In this document: one piece after another, positions 51,430-59,666 of the stretch
How the letters are laid out: each line of letters starts with the position of its first letter
Numbering within the stretch: position 1 is the stretch's first letter
From: DATAEG01 sp963703085
Lineage (GTDB): Bacteria > Actinomycetota > Actinomycetes > Mycobacteriales > Jatrophihabitantaceae
NCBI GenBank assembly: GCA_963703085.1
Contig: OY969789.1
Coordinates: forward strand, 1,798,001 to 1,862,000
Direction: 5' to 3'
DNA: 64,000 nucleotides
Translations under genes and position numbers: made by a program
The notes under the pieces: model-generated
Told to the model about the DNA's origin: nothing
Seen by the model: the letters and a program-made list of their open reading frames with translations, nothing else
Databases searched by the model: none

Positions 51430-51897
51430 GAAATTCAGCCATTCCGCAGTCGTTCCTTCCCGCCGGTCCGTGCTGGCGCAGCTGGCTGGCTGCCTCGTCC
51501 CGGTCACTACCCGACCCCGCCTCGGGGCGACCAGTACACCGCAGTTCACCCCGCCGTCCACAGAGTTGTGCACAGCTTGTGGATCACGTACCGCGAACCG
51601 AACCAGCCGGTCAGCCAACCGGCTGACGGGGCAGAGCCTTCGGTCCGACGCCCTGGCGGTAGGCGGACCGTCGGTGGACCGAGGCCAGAACGTAACAGCG
51701 ACCGGGCGTTATCCACAATGCCGCGTCGTGGTGTCGGGCAGCGCTGCGGCGGCAGTTTGACCGAGTCGGTCGCCGGTCCGTACCGTAGACGGGTCCTGGG
51801 TCCTTTCGTGGCCCGCCGCTCGACCGCCCACAGGCCCGGCGCACCGCGCTGACCTCGCACCGCGCCTGAAGCACCGTTATTTCTTGGAGTCGTCACC
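51430..51897. other. oriC: putative origin part B / dnaA-rpmH promoter region with DnaA boxes
   Basis: Boxes: TTATCCACA (51709-51717), perfect; TGTGGATCA (51578-51586); CCGTCCACA (51554-51562). A palindrome AGCCGGT/ACCGGCT at 51605-51624. The region has no gene. It includes the dnaA promoter on minus and rpmH promoter on plus. The perfect box is better than any in part A, so the working origin may lie here. Confidence 0.6.
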
Positions 51898-52035
51898 GTG
51901 AGCAAGCGGACCTTCCAGCCGAACAACCGCCGTCGGGCGAAGACGCACGGCTTTCGGCTGCGCATGCGAACCCGGGCCGGTCGCGGCATTCTCGCTGCCC
52001 GCCGTCGCAAGGGCCGCAGCGAGCTGTCGGCCTGA
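51898..52035 (+). CDS. rpmH: 50S ribosomal protein L34
   Basis: A 45-residue ribosomal protein: MSKRTFQPNNRRRAKTHGFR, LRMRTRAGRGILAARRRKGR, ending SELSA. GTG start with TTGGAG upstream. First gene of the rpmH-rnpA-yidD-yidC-jag-rsmG-parA-parB run. Confidence 0.98.
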   Translation: MSKRTFQPNNRRRAKTHGFRLRMRTRAGRGILAARRRKGRSELSA

Positions 52036-52048
52036 CGCCGTCTCCGCC

Positions 52049-52417
52049 ATGGTGCCGGCGGCGCATCGGATGCGCTCCTCGACGGAGTTTTCCCGAGTGA
52101 TCCGCCAGGGCCGGGTGGCCGGGCGACGCGACGTCGTCCTGCATCTCGTGACGCCATCCACCCCGGTCGTGCAGCCCAGCACCGTCGGACTGATCGTGGG
52201 CCGTTCGGTGGGTGGCAGCGTGACCCGCCATCGCGTGTCGCGGCGGCTGCGGGCGCAGTTGGCGCAACAGATCGATCGGCTCCCCGCGGGTGCTGCGCTG
52301 GTGGTCCGGGCCAAGTCGTCCGCAGCCACGGCGGACTCTGCGGCGCTCGGCCAGCAGCTGGAGTCCGGGCTGCGCAGGCTGATCGGTCCCGCCGCGCTGC
52401 CGCGGGCGGGACGATGA
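52049..52417 (+). CDS. rnpA: ribonuclease P protein component
   Basis: Protein subunit of RNase P, 122 residues. MVPAAHRMRSSTEFSRVIRQ at the start, the RNR-type motif VGGSVTRHRVSRRLRAQL, and VVRAKSSAA. It is 13 bases after rpmH and overlaps yidD by 4 bases. Confidence 0.93.
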   Translation: MVPAAHRMRSSTEFSRVIRQGRVAGRRDVVLHLVTPSTPVVQPSTVGLIVGRSVGGSVTRHRVSRRLRAQLAQQIDRLPAGAALVVRAKSSAATADSAALGQQLESGLRRLIGPAALPRAGR

Positions 52418-52752
52418 CGCAGTCACCGGGCGCGCGGGTGATGCTGGCCGTGATCAATGGCTACCGCAATTACCTGAGCCCGGCGCTGCCGCCGTCATGC
52501 CGCTACACCCCGAGTTGTAGCGCCTACGCGGCCGACGCGATCGCCCGCTTCGGCGCCCTGCGCGGCGGCTGGCTGGCCATCCGCCGGATCCTGCGCTGCC
52601 ATCCATTCCACCGCGGCGGGCACGATCCGGTCCCGGACCGCGTTGGTCAGGACGGGGTCGGCCGACCATCGCCAGTAGGGCCACTACGGTCATCCGCCGA
52701 ACCGACGAGCTACCCGGCAGCGCGCCAGCCGCGTTCGCGACCGGCTGCATAG
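52414..52752 (+). CDS. yidD: membrane protein insertion efficiency factor YidD
   Basis: A 112-residue peripheral protein. YRNYLSPALPPSCRYTPSCS is the family signature with three cysteines, then RFGALRGGWLAIRRILRCHP and GGHDPVP. The Arg/Pro/Ser tail of about 35 residues after it is not conserved. ATGA overlap with rnpA; yidC follows 13 bases later. Confidence 0.92.
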   Translation: MTQSPGARVMLAVINGYRNYLSPALPPSCRYTPSCSAYAADAIARFGALRGGWLAIRRILRCHPFHRGGHDPVPDRVGQDGVGRPSPVGPLRSSAEPTSYPAARQPRSRPAA

Positions 52753-52765
52753 GAGTCCGCAAACC

Positions 52766-53785
52766 GTGCTGAATTTCCTCTACACCGCTGTCTCGTGGGT
52801 GCTGTTGCGCTGGCACCAACTGCTCGGCGCGATCGGCTTCAACCCCGACGGCGGTCTCACCTGGGCGCTGTCGATCGTCCTGTTGGTCATCACCGCCCGG
52901 TTGCTGCTGTTCCGCTTCTTCATCAAGCAGATCCATTACCAGCGGCACATGCAGGAGTTGCAGCCCCAGATTCAGAAACTGCGCGCCAAGTACAAGAACG
53001 ACCGGCGCCAGTTGCAGCAGGAAATGATGAAGCTGCAGCAGGAGCAGGGCTTCAATCCCCTCTCCGGCTGCCTGCCGATGCTGCTGCAGTTCCCGATCTT
53101 CATCTCCCTGTTCCACGTGTTGCGCCACCTGGCGAATTCGGCGCACCGCACGGACCGGGCCCACCTGACGTTGTACGGCTTCTCGCGCTCGGAGACGTTG
53201 AGCGCAGCCAAGGCGCGTCTCTTCGATGCGCCGTTGGCCACCTCGTTCCACGACGCGGCAGACAAGATCACCAGCCTGGGCGGCAGCGTCTCGGCCAGCC
53301 GGTCGGTGACGATCTTCCTGGTGATCGTGAGCGCCGCGGCCACGTACATCACGCAGCGCCAGGTGATGAAGAACGCCACCACCACAGCAGAAGGCACCGC
53401 CGCCACGATTCAGAAGGCGATGCTGTATTTCATCCCGGTTTCGGTGCTTTTCTCCGGGTTCATCTTCCCGCTCGGCGTGCTGATCTACTGGTTCACCAGC
53501 AACCTGTGGACGATGCTGCAGCAGTTCTACATCTACAAATACCATCCGCATGTGCCCGCCACCGCCGCGGCAACGACGGCGAGCGGCAGTGGGTCCGGTG
53601 CGGCGCGGAAGCCGGCTCCGGGCGCCAAACCGGTGCGCAACGGTCGCACCAGTGCCGACGCGCCCCCGGCCGGCAAACCCGCCCCGGCCAACGGCAGCAG
53701 TGGCGCGGGCGGCTCGGCCGCGCCTCGACCCGGAGCCCGACCGGCGAACCGGCGACCGGCGCAGAATCGCAAGAAACGGCGCTGA
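52766..53785 (+). CDS. yidC: membrane protein insertase YidC
   Basis: A 339-residue integral insertase of the Oxa1 group. Five helices: LYTAVSWVLLRWHQLLGAIG, LSIVLLVITARLLLFRFFIK, GCLPMLLQFPIFISLFHVLR, then VTIFLVIVSAAATYITQRQV and FIPVSVLFSGFIFPLGVLIY. The large periplasmic domain of proteobacterial YidC is lacking, as expected. The tail of 70 residues is low-complexity and ends in a basic RRPAQNRKKRR, which may bind ribosomes. GTG start. Confidence 0.95.
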   Translation: MLNFLYTAVSWVLLRWHQLLGAIGFNPDGGLTWALSIVLLVITARLLLFRFFIKQIHYQRHMQELQPQIQKLRAKYKNDRRQLQQEMMKLQQEQGFNPLSGCLPMLLQFPIFISLFHVLRHLANSAHRTDRAHLTLYGFSRSETLSAAKARLFDAPLATSFHDAADKITSLGGSVSASRSVTIFLVIVSAAATYITQRQVMKNATTTAEGTAATIQKAMLYFIPVSVLFSGFIFPLGVLIYWFTSNLWTMLQQFYIYKYHPHVPATAAATTASGSGSGAARKPAPGAKPVRNGRTSADAPPAGKPAPANGSSGAGGSAAPRPGARPANRRPAQNRKKRR

Positions 53786-53796
53786 CCGACAGACTC

Positions 53797-53843
53797 CCGC
53801 CCGGCAGTGCCGGGCGGACCGGTTCCGTGTGCCAGCACACGGA
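53797..53843 (+). terminator. two tandem hairpins between yidC and jag
   Basis: Hairpin 1: CCGCCCGGC-AGT-GCCGGGCGG (53797-53817), 9 perfect pairs. Hairpin 2: TCCGTGTG-CCAG-CACACGGA (53824-53843), 8 perfect pairs. They fill most of the 75-base gap in an otherwise tight operon. They may attenuate or process the transcript, so that jag onward is expressed less. Confidence 0.55.
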
Positions 53844-53860
53844 TGATTGAAAGGAACGCG

Positions 53861-54421
53861 GTGACCAGCGAAGACACGACCGCGGTGCAGGCATCCACTG
53901 CCGAGGCAAGTGACGGCGAGAACGCCGCCGAGGAGACAGCCGAGAGCACCCATCCCGGCCAGGAGCGGCTGGTCGCGGAAGGCGATATCGCCGCCGACTA
54001 CCTCGAGCAGTTCCTCGACATCATCGATTACGACGGCGACATCGACCTGGATGTCGAGAACGACCGGGCCGTGGTCGCTGTCGTGGGCGACGACCTCTCC
54101 GGATTGGTGGGCGCCAGCGGCGCCACTCTGGACGCGCTGCAGGAACTGGTCCGGCTTGCCGTCCAACAGCAGACCGGCGTGCGCAGCCGGCTGATGTTGG
54201 ACGTCGGCGGGCACCGCCAGCAGCGCCGGGCCCAACTCACCGAACTCGCCGAGCGGACCGCGGCGGAGGTGCGCAGCACCGGCGAGCCGGCCCGACTGGC
54301 GCCGATGAACCCGTTCGAGCGCAAGGTCGTGCACGACGCGATCGCCGGATTGGACGGGGTGCGCAGTGAGTCCGAGGGTGAGGAGCCACAGCGTCGCGTG
54401 GTCGTCCACCCCGAGGGCTAG
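53861..54421 (+). CDS. jag: Jag/KhpB-type RNA-binding protein (KH and R3H domains)
   Basis: A 186-residue RNA-binding protein. An acidic N-terminal 45 residues, then KH domain (YLEQFLDIIDYDGDIDLDVE, VVAVVGDDLSGLVGASGATL, DALQELVRLAVQQQTGVRSR) and R3H domain (AERTAAEVRSTGEPARLAPM, NPFERKVVHDAIAGLDGVRS). In other bacteria it pairs with KhpA and binds many mRNAs. GTG start with AAAGGA 6 bases before. Confidence 0.92.
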   Translation: MTSEDTTAVQASTAEASDGENAAEETAESTHPGQERLVAEGDIAADYLEQFLDIIDYDGDIDLDVENDRAVVAVVGDDLSGLVGASGATLDALQELVRLAVQQQTGVRSRLMLDVGGHRQQRRAQLTELAERTAAEVRSTGEPARLAPMNPFERKVVHDAIAGLDGVRSESEGEEPQRRVVVHPEG

Positions 54422-54423
54422 AC

Positions 54424-55131
54424 GTGCCGCCCGGCCGGTCTCCCGACTCGGCCGACGTGCCGGTCGGTCCACGGGACAGCGACCTGATCGCGGCCGCAGC
54501 GGTGTTCGGCCAGCAGTTGCCGCTGGCCCAACGGTATGCCGCCCTGCTGCTGGGTCCGGGGATCGAGCGGGGCTTACTCGGCCCTCGGGAAGCGGAAACC
54601 CTGTGGAGCCGGCACCTGCTCAACTGCGCTGTCGTCGCGGAGTTGCTTCCGGCCGGAGCGCAGGTGAGTGACGTCGGCAGTGGCGCCGGGCTACCCGGTC
54701 TTGCCCTGGCCTGCGCTCGCCCGGACCTCACGGTGCGCCTGATCGAGCCGCTGTTGCGCCGGGCGGAGTTCCTCATCGAGGCAGTCGGCGAACTGGGGCT
54801 GTCTGGTCGGGTGGCGGTGATCCGGGGCCGCGCCGAGGATGCCGCGGTGCGCGCGGCTGTGGCACCGGCTCGGTGGATCACCGCGCGGGCGGTCGCTCCG
54901 CTGGACCGGCTGACCGGGTGGTGCCTCCCCCTGCTCGGAACCGGAGGCGCGCTGCTGGCGATCAAAGGGGCCCGGGCCGACGAGGAGGTCGCCGCGCACC
55001 GCGCCACGATCGCCACCCTGGGCGGGTCAATTCCCGACGTGGTGTGCTGCGGGACCGGTAAGGTCGAGCAACCCACCCGCGTGGTCGTGATTCAACGGAG
55101 CAGGGTCACCCGAAGAGGACGTCATGACTGA
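54424..55131 (+). CDS. rsmG: 16S rRNA (guanine527-N7)-methyltransferase
   Basis: A 235-residue methyltransferase modifying 16S rRNA; loss gives low-level streptomycin resistance in other bacteria. SAM site QVSDVGSGAGLPGLALACAR; family segments ETLWSRHLLNCAVVAELLPA, WITARAVAPLDRLTGWCLPL and LLAIKGARADEEV. GTG start 2 bases after jag. Overlaps parA by 8 bases. Confidence 0.94.
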   Translation: MPPGRSPDSADVPVGPRDSDLIAAAAVFGQQLPLAQRYAALLLGPGIERGLLGPREAETLWSRHLLNCAVVAELLPAGAQVSDVGSGAGLPGLALACARPDLTVRLIEPLLRRAEFLIEAVGELGLSGRVAVIRGRAEDAAVRAAVAPARWITARAVAPLDRLTGWCLPLLGTGGALLAIKGARADEEVAAHRATIATLGGSIPDVVCCGTGKVEQPTRVVVIQRSRVTRRGRHD

Positions 55132-56116
55132 TCCTGAGCCCCCTGACCGCGCGTTCCAGCCCCCTGTTTCACGTGAAACGTTCGGCGGCCTGCCCGTTCC
55201 GGACGAGGTTTCACGTGAAACACCGCCCGCGCCGGACACCCCGATCGCCCGGGAGGCGGCCGCCGCGGTCCACGTGCTGAACGCGCGCAACGAAGCCTGG
55301 CCGCGGCCCCCGCATCGCCGGGTGATGACAGTGGCCAACCAGAAGGGCGGCGTCGGCAAGACCACCAGCGCCGTGAACATCGCCGCCGCGCTGGCGTTGC
55401 ACGGCTTGCGCGTGGTGGTCATCGATCTCGATCCGCAGGGCAATGCCAGTACGGCTCTGGGCGTCGACCACTCGGTCGGCACCCCGTCGATCTACGACGC
55501 GTTGCTCGGCGGTCGGCCACTGGACGAGCTGACCGCCCCGGTGTCGATCGCCGAGACGCTGCGCTGCATACCCGCCACCATCGACCTGGCCGGCTCGGAA
55601 ATCGAGCTGACCTCGCAGGTCGCACGGGAGTTCCGGCTGCAGCGGGCGCTGGAGAGCTTCCAGCAGGACGTGGATTACATCCTCATCGACTGCCCACCGT
55701 CGCTGGGGCTGCTCACCCTGAACGCCCTGGTGGCGGCCCGGGAGGTGCTGATCCCCATCCAGTGCGAGTACTACGCGCTGGAGGGGCTGGCTCAGTTACT
55801 CAGCACGATCGACCTGGTCCGCGCACATCTCAATCCGCAGATCGCGGTGAGCACGGTGCTGCTCACGATGTACGACGCGCGGACCCGATTGGCCGACCAG
55901 GTCGCGGACGAGGTCCGCAATCACTTCGGCGATCTCGTCATCGAGTCGGTGATCCCGCGCAATGTCAGAGTGTCCGAGGCGCCCGGGTTCGGCCAGACGG
56001 TCATCACCTACGACGCCGGGTCGCGCGGCGCGGTCGGCTATGTGGCCGCAGCCCGCGAGATCGCCCAGCGCGGAGCGGCCGGCGTCGGGCAGAGCGAGGA
56101 AGGGAAGCCAACATGA
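55124..56116 (+). CDS. parA: chromosome partitioning ATPase ParA
   Basis: Deviant-Walker ATPase that moves ParB-parS complexes; 330 residues. A non-conserved N-terminal 60 residues holds two VSRET peptides (15-19 and 29-33), which are the translation of the parS sites. Walker A NQKGGVGKTT (residues 72-81), VVIDLDPQGNAST, LIDCPPSLGLLT and PIQCEYYALEGL. Overlaps rsmG (8 bases) and parB (ATGA). Confidence 0.95.
   Translation: MTDPEPPDRAFQPPVSRETFGGLPVPDEVSRETPPAPDTPIAREAAAAVHVLNARNEAWPRPPHRRVMTVANQKGGVGKTTSAVNIAAALALHGLRVVVIDLDPQGNASTALGVDHSVGTPSIYDALLGGRPLDELTAPVSIAETLRCIPATIDLAGSEIELTSQVAREFRLQRALESFQQDVDYILIDCPPSLGLLTLNALVAAREVLIPIQCEYYALEGLAQLLSTIDLVRAHLNPQIAVSTVLLTMYDARTRLADQVADEVRNHFGDLVIESVIPRNVRVSEAPGFGQTVITYDAGSRGAVGYVAAAREIAQRGAAGVGQSEEGKPT
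55165..55180. other. parS: parS site 1
   Basis: TGTTTCACGTGAAACG: 15 of 16 bases match the consensus parS palindrome TGTTTCACGTGAAACA. It lies inside the coding part of parA. Confidence 0.9.
55207..55222. other. parS: parS site 2
   Basis: GGTTTCACGTGAAACA: 15 of 16 bases match the consensus, with the deviation at the opposite end from site 1. The centres of sites 1 and 2 are 42 bases apart, four helical turns, on the same DNA face. Confidence 0.9.
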
Positions 56117-57123
56117 CCTCTCGGCGACGAGGCGGGCTGGGCCGCGGGCTCGGCGCGCTCATCCCGACCGCGCCGAGCGCCGCCGACCCCGATCCGGCCG
56201 GCACAGCCGAGCGGGCGGATCCCGCCGCGACATCAGACGCGCAGGCCGACCGAAGCACGCCGCTGGACGACGTGCCTGGTGCCCGGTTCAGCGAGATCCC
56301 GCTCGAGCAGATCATCGCCAACCCCAAGCAGCCACGCACCGTGTTCGACGAGGATGCGCTCACCGAGTTGACCCACTCCATCCGGGAGTTCGGCGTCCTG
56401 CAACCGATCGTGGTGCGGCAGGCGGGTGCGGGCTACGAGCTGGTGATGGGCGAGCGGCGGCTGCGCGCGGCGGCAGCCGCTGGCCTGGCGTCGATCCCGA
56501 CCATCATCCGGGACACCGCGGACGAGGCGTTGCTGCGCGACGCCCTGTTGGAGAACATCCATCGCGCGCAGCTGAACCCGCTGGAGGAGGCGGCCGCCTA
56601 CCAGCAGCTGCTGGAGGAGTTCGGCGTCACCCACGACGAGCTCGCGGGCCGGATCGGGCGGAGCCGATCGCATGTCAGCAACACCATCCGGTTGATGAAC
56701 CTGTCGGTACCGGTACAGCGCCGGGTCGCTGCCGGGGTGCTCTCGGCCGGGCACGCCCGGGCACTGCTCGGGTTGTCCAGCGGGGGCGACCAGGACGAGC
56801 TGGCCGGCCGCATCGTCGCCGAAGGGCTCTCCGTGCGGGCCACCGAAGAGCTCGTCGCGGTCGCGGCGGCCAATGGCGGGCTGGATCAACCGACGGCCCG
56901 GCGCACGCAGGCGCGTCGGTTCGTCGCACCAGCCGCTGCCGACCTTGCCGAGAAGCTCTCCGACGCGTTCGATACCCGTGTCAAGGTGGACATCGGCAAA
57001 CGAAAGGGACGAATCGTCGTGGAGTTTGCCACTATCGACGACTTGGAGCGGATTGTCGCTTTGATGGCGCCCGGGGTGGCCCGGCCGACGCCTGCTGACC
57101 CGGAGCCGACCCCGACGACCTGA
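56113..57123 (+). CDS. parB: chromosome partitioning protein ParB
   Basis: CTP-dependent parS-binding clamp, 336 residues. N-terminal ParA-contact GGLGRGLGALIPTAP; CTPase box with NPKQPRTVFDEDAL and GERRLRAAAAAGL; ENIHRAQLNPLEEAAAYQ; helix-turn-helix IGRSRSHVSNTIRLMNLSVP; C-terminal dimer domain KVDIGKRKGRIVVEFATIDD. ATGA overlap with parA. Its stop touches the convergent methyltransferase gene. Confidence 0.95.
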   Translation: MTSRRRGGLGRGLGALIPTAPSAADPDPAGTAERADPAATSDAQADRSTPLDDVPGARFSEIPLEQIIANPKQPRTVFDEDALTELTHSIREFGVLQPIVVRQAGAGYELVMGERRLRAAAAAGLASIPTIIRDTADEALLRDALLENIHRAQLNPLEEAAAYQQLLEEFGVTHDELAGRIGRSRSHVSNTIRLMNLSVPVQRRVAAGVLSAGHARALLGLSSGGDQDELAGRIVAEGLSVRATEELVAVAAANGGLDQPTARRTQARRFVAPAAADLAEKLSDAFDTRVKVDIGKRKGRIVVEFATIDDLERIVALMAPGVARPTPADPEPTPTT

Positions 57124-57645
57124 TCAGCGGCGCCGCACCGACAACAGCACGGAGTCCACCTGCGGGCGGGGCCGGAACGCGGCCCGCGGCACAGTCAGCC
57201 CGAGGTCGGCGGCGAAGTGCCGGGCCGGAATCGTCTCGGCCAGCGACCGTGCGGTGTCCCGGCGCAGCACCAGATGGGCGCTGCGCAGGCCGGACGAACG
57301 AGCGGTGAGCGCCCGCACCAGCCGCCGGCCATGCCGGTACGGCGGGTTGGCGACCACCCGAAACGGCCGGCGCGGAACGCGGAAATCGGCCAGATCGATC
57401 GGTAGCACTTGCACCGCGTCGCCGGCGAAGCGGTGGCGCAGTGCCGCGGCCCGCCCCGGGTGCAACTCCACCGCGAGGACCCGGGCGCCGGCACCCACCA
57501 GATGCTCGGTCAGCGATCCGGTGCCGGCGCCGAACTCGACCACCAAGTCACCGGGCCGGATGGCCGCCGCAGCGACGACGCGTTCAGCCCAGACCGGGTC
57601 GAGCTGATACCAACTCCAGTCCCCGCGGCGACCTGCCGCGGGCAC
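57124..57645 (-). CDS. short rRNA adenine dimethyltransferase-like protein (Erm/KsgA family)
   Basis: A 173-residue Rossmann methyltransferase. SAM motif DLVVEFGAGTGSLTEHLVG (about 33-51), acidic ELHPG, and VVANPPYRHGRRLVRAL with the N-PPY adenine motif. It opens WSWYQLDPVWAERVV in place of the usual QNFL start and ends after RPRPQVDSVLL, so the small C-terminal rRNA-binding domain of Erm or KsgA is missing. It may be a standing small subgroup, as related genes stand near parB in other actinobacteria. Start is GTG; a TGA is just upstream in frame. Confidence 0.8.
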   Translation of the reverse strand: MPAAGRRGDWSWYQLDPVWAERVVAAAAIRPGDLVVEFGAGTGSLTEHLVGAGARVLAVELHPGRAAALRHRFAGDAVQVLPIDLADFRVPRRPFRVVANPPYRHGRRLVRALTARSSGLRSAHLVLRRDTARSLAETIPARHFAADLGLTVPRAAFRPRPQVDSVLLSVRRR

Positions 57646-57703
57646 GGCGCACCATCAGGAACATCGGCATGACGACAACGCTAGGCGCGGCGGCAAGCCC
57701 AAT

Positions 57704-58330
57704 TCATGACCACGCCGTCCCGTACCGGCCGACGGAGACGACTTCCTCGAGGCCGCGCCGGCCGCGGCGCAACGACGGCGACTTCACATCGGCGGCGGGA
57801 TAGCCCACGCTCACCACTCCGACCGGCACCAACCCGATCGGGATTCCGAACCGCTCGCGGAGGGCCACGTGGTAGTCCGGCGGCACGCCGAAGAAGCACC
57901 CGGCCAGTCCCTCGTCCACTGCGCTCAGCAAGATCAGCAATGACGCCATGCCCGTGTCGATATGCCAGTAGGGCACCGGCCAGCGCGCCTCGTCCAGGTC
58001 GGTCCAGCCCTTGTCCGGCTCGGCATAGCGCGACAGGTACGCCTGCCGGTCGGAGAGGGCGATGATCAGCAGCGGTGCGCTGCGCATGCCGGCCAGCCAG
58101 GAGTCGTCGTCGGCCTGGTCGGAACCGTCCGTGGTCACCGACCAGTACGCCTCGCGATCGGTCGCCTCGTCGAGAACAAGGAAATGCCACCCCTGCGAGA
58201 ATCCTGCCGACGGGGCGCGGATGGCGCACGAGAGCAACCGGTGCAGCACCTCAGCGGGTACCGGCCGGTCGGGCTGGTACGCGCGAACCATCCGGCGGCG
58301 CCTGACGACTTCGGCGAACTCCACGACCAC
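57704..58330 (-). CDS. nitroreductase family protein
   Basis: FMN-dependent oxidoreductase of 208 residues. It starts VVEFAEVVRRRRMVRAYQPD with the R-R-M-V-R-x-(Y/F) start of the family, SCAIRAPSAGFSQGWHFLVL as flavin site, and GLAGCFFGVP near the end of helix. This set includes enzymes that reduce nitro groups, quinones or coenzyme F420-like chains. GTG start with AAGGAG. It is divergent from the aminotransferase with 72 bases between. Confidence 0.88.
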   Translation of the reverse strand: MVVEFAEVVRRRRMVRAYQPDRPVPAEVLHRLLSCAIRAPSAGFSQGWHFLVLDEATDREAYWSVTTDGSDQADDDSWLAGMRSAPLLIIALSDRQAYLSRYAEPDKGWTDLDEARWPVPYWHIDTGMASLLILLSAVDEGLAGCFFGVPPDYHVALRERFGIPIGLVPVGVVSVGYPAADVKSPSLRRGRRGLEEVVSVGRYGTAWS

Positions 58331-58402
58331 GCTCCTTCTTCGGCTGGCCCGCGAGCCAGGACATCGCTGCCGGCCGGGTCGGAGCTCTGCGAGACTTGCG
58401 CT

Positions 58403-59617
58403 GTGCTGCTCACCCAATCACGCAAGCTCGTCGACGTCTGCTACGACATCCGTGGACCGGTGCTGGAGGAGTCGAAGCGGCTTGAAGAGTCCGGCCACAA
58501 CATCATCAAGTTGAACATCGGCAACCCGGCGCCGTTCGGGTTCGCCGCACCCGAGGAGATCCTCGTCGACGTGATCCGCAACCTGCCGGCATCGGAGGGG
58601 TACTCGGATTCGCAGGGGCTGCTGTCGGCGCGCACGGCGGTGGTGCAGCACTATCAGTCCCGCGGACTGGACATCACCTCGCCGGACGACATCTGGTTGG
58701 GCAATGGCGTCAGTGAGCTCATCCAGCTGTCATTGCAGGCGATGCTGGACGACGGCGACGAGGTACTGATTCCCGCGCCGGACTACCCGTTGTGGACGGC
58801 GGCCACCTGCCTGGCCGGCGGAACCCCGGTGCACTACCTGTGCGACGAATCGAACGACTGGTTGCCCGACCTCGCCGACCTGGCGGCGAAGATCACCCCG
58901 CGCAGCAAAGCCATCGTGGTCATCAACCCCAACAACCCCACCGGCGCGGTCTACCCGGAGCACGTGCTGCGCCACATCGCCGAGCTCGCTGTGCAGCACG
59001 GGCTGGTCGTCCTGGCCGACGAGATCTACGACAAGATCCTTTACGACGGCGCCACGCACACACCGTTCTCGGTGGTCGCGCCGGACGTGTTCACCCTTAC
59101 CTACAACGGGTTGTCGAAGGCGTATCGGCTGGCCGGGTTCCGGTCAGCCTGGATGATGGTGACCGGGCCGCGGGCGCATGCGACGAGTTATCTCGAGGGC
59201 ATCAGCATCCTGGCCAATATGCGGTTGTGCGCCAATGTGCCGGCCCAGCATGCCATTCAGACAGCGTTGGGCGGTCGGCAGAGCATCACCGATCTGGTGC
59301 TGCCCGGCGGCCGGCTGCGCGAACAACGAGACGTCGCGCTGGACGCGCTGCGCGCCATCCCCGGCGTCAGCTGCGTGACACCGAAAGGAGCGCTGTACGC
59401 GTTCCCGAAGCTGGACCTCGAGCGGTACCCGGTCGTGGACGACCAGCAGTTCGTCCTCGAGCTGCTGCAGCAGCAGCACGTGCTGCTGGTCCAGGGATCC
59501 GGTTTCAACTGGCCGAAGCCGGACCATCTGCGAATCGTGACGCTGCCCCGCGCGGACGATCTCAGCGATGCGATCGGTCGACTCGGGACCTTCCTCGACG
59601 GGTACGCCCGGCGCTAA
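58403..59617 (+). CDS. pyridoxal-phosphate aminotransferase, AlaA/AspC type
   Basis: A 404-residue class I aminotransferase. It begins QSRKLVDVCYDIRGPVLEES, IIKLNIGNPAPFGF as in glutamate-pyruvate aminotransferase AlaA. IVVINPNNPTGAVYP, the PLP lysine in YNGLSKAYRLAGFRSAW and the Arg in HLRIVTLPR. It probably makes alanine from pyruvate and glutamate. GTG start, 2 of the upstream ribosome-site bases weak. Confidence 0.92.
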   Translation: MLLTQSRKLVDVCYDIRGPVLEESKRLEESGHNIIKLNIGNPAPFGFAAPEEILVDVIRNLPASEGYSDSQGLLSARTAVVQHYQSRGLDITSPDDIWLGNGVSELIQLSLQAMLDDGDEVLIPAPDYPLWTAATCLAGGTPVHYLCDESNDWLPDLADLAAKITPRSKAIVVINPNNPTGAVYPEHVLRHIAELAVQHGLVVLADEIYDKILYDGATHTPFSVVAPDVFTLTYNGLSKAYRLAGFRSAWMMVTGPRAHATSYLEGISILANMRLCANVPAQHAIQTALGGRQSITDLVLPGGRLREQRDVALDALRAIPGVSCVTPKGALYAFPKLDLERYPVVDDQQFVLELLQQQHVLLVQGSGFNWPKPDHLRIVTLPRADDLSDAIGRLGTFLDGYARR

Positions 59618-59666
59618 TCTGGCTGCGCGCACCCCGCACCCGAGCAGCTTGCCCCGGAGCCTCGCC

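Noticed and set aside
52454..54472. 672-codon open frame antisense to yidD, yidC and jag
   Set aside because: Arg/His/Gly/Gln-rich shadow protein spanning three certain genes; no start signal and no family.
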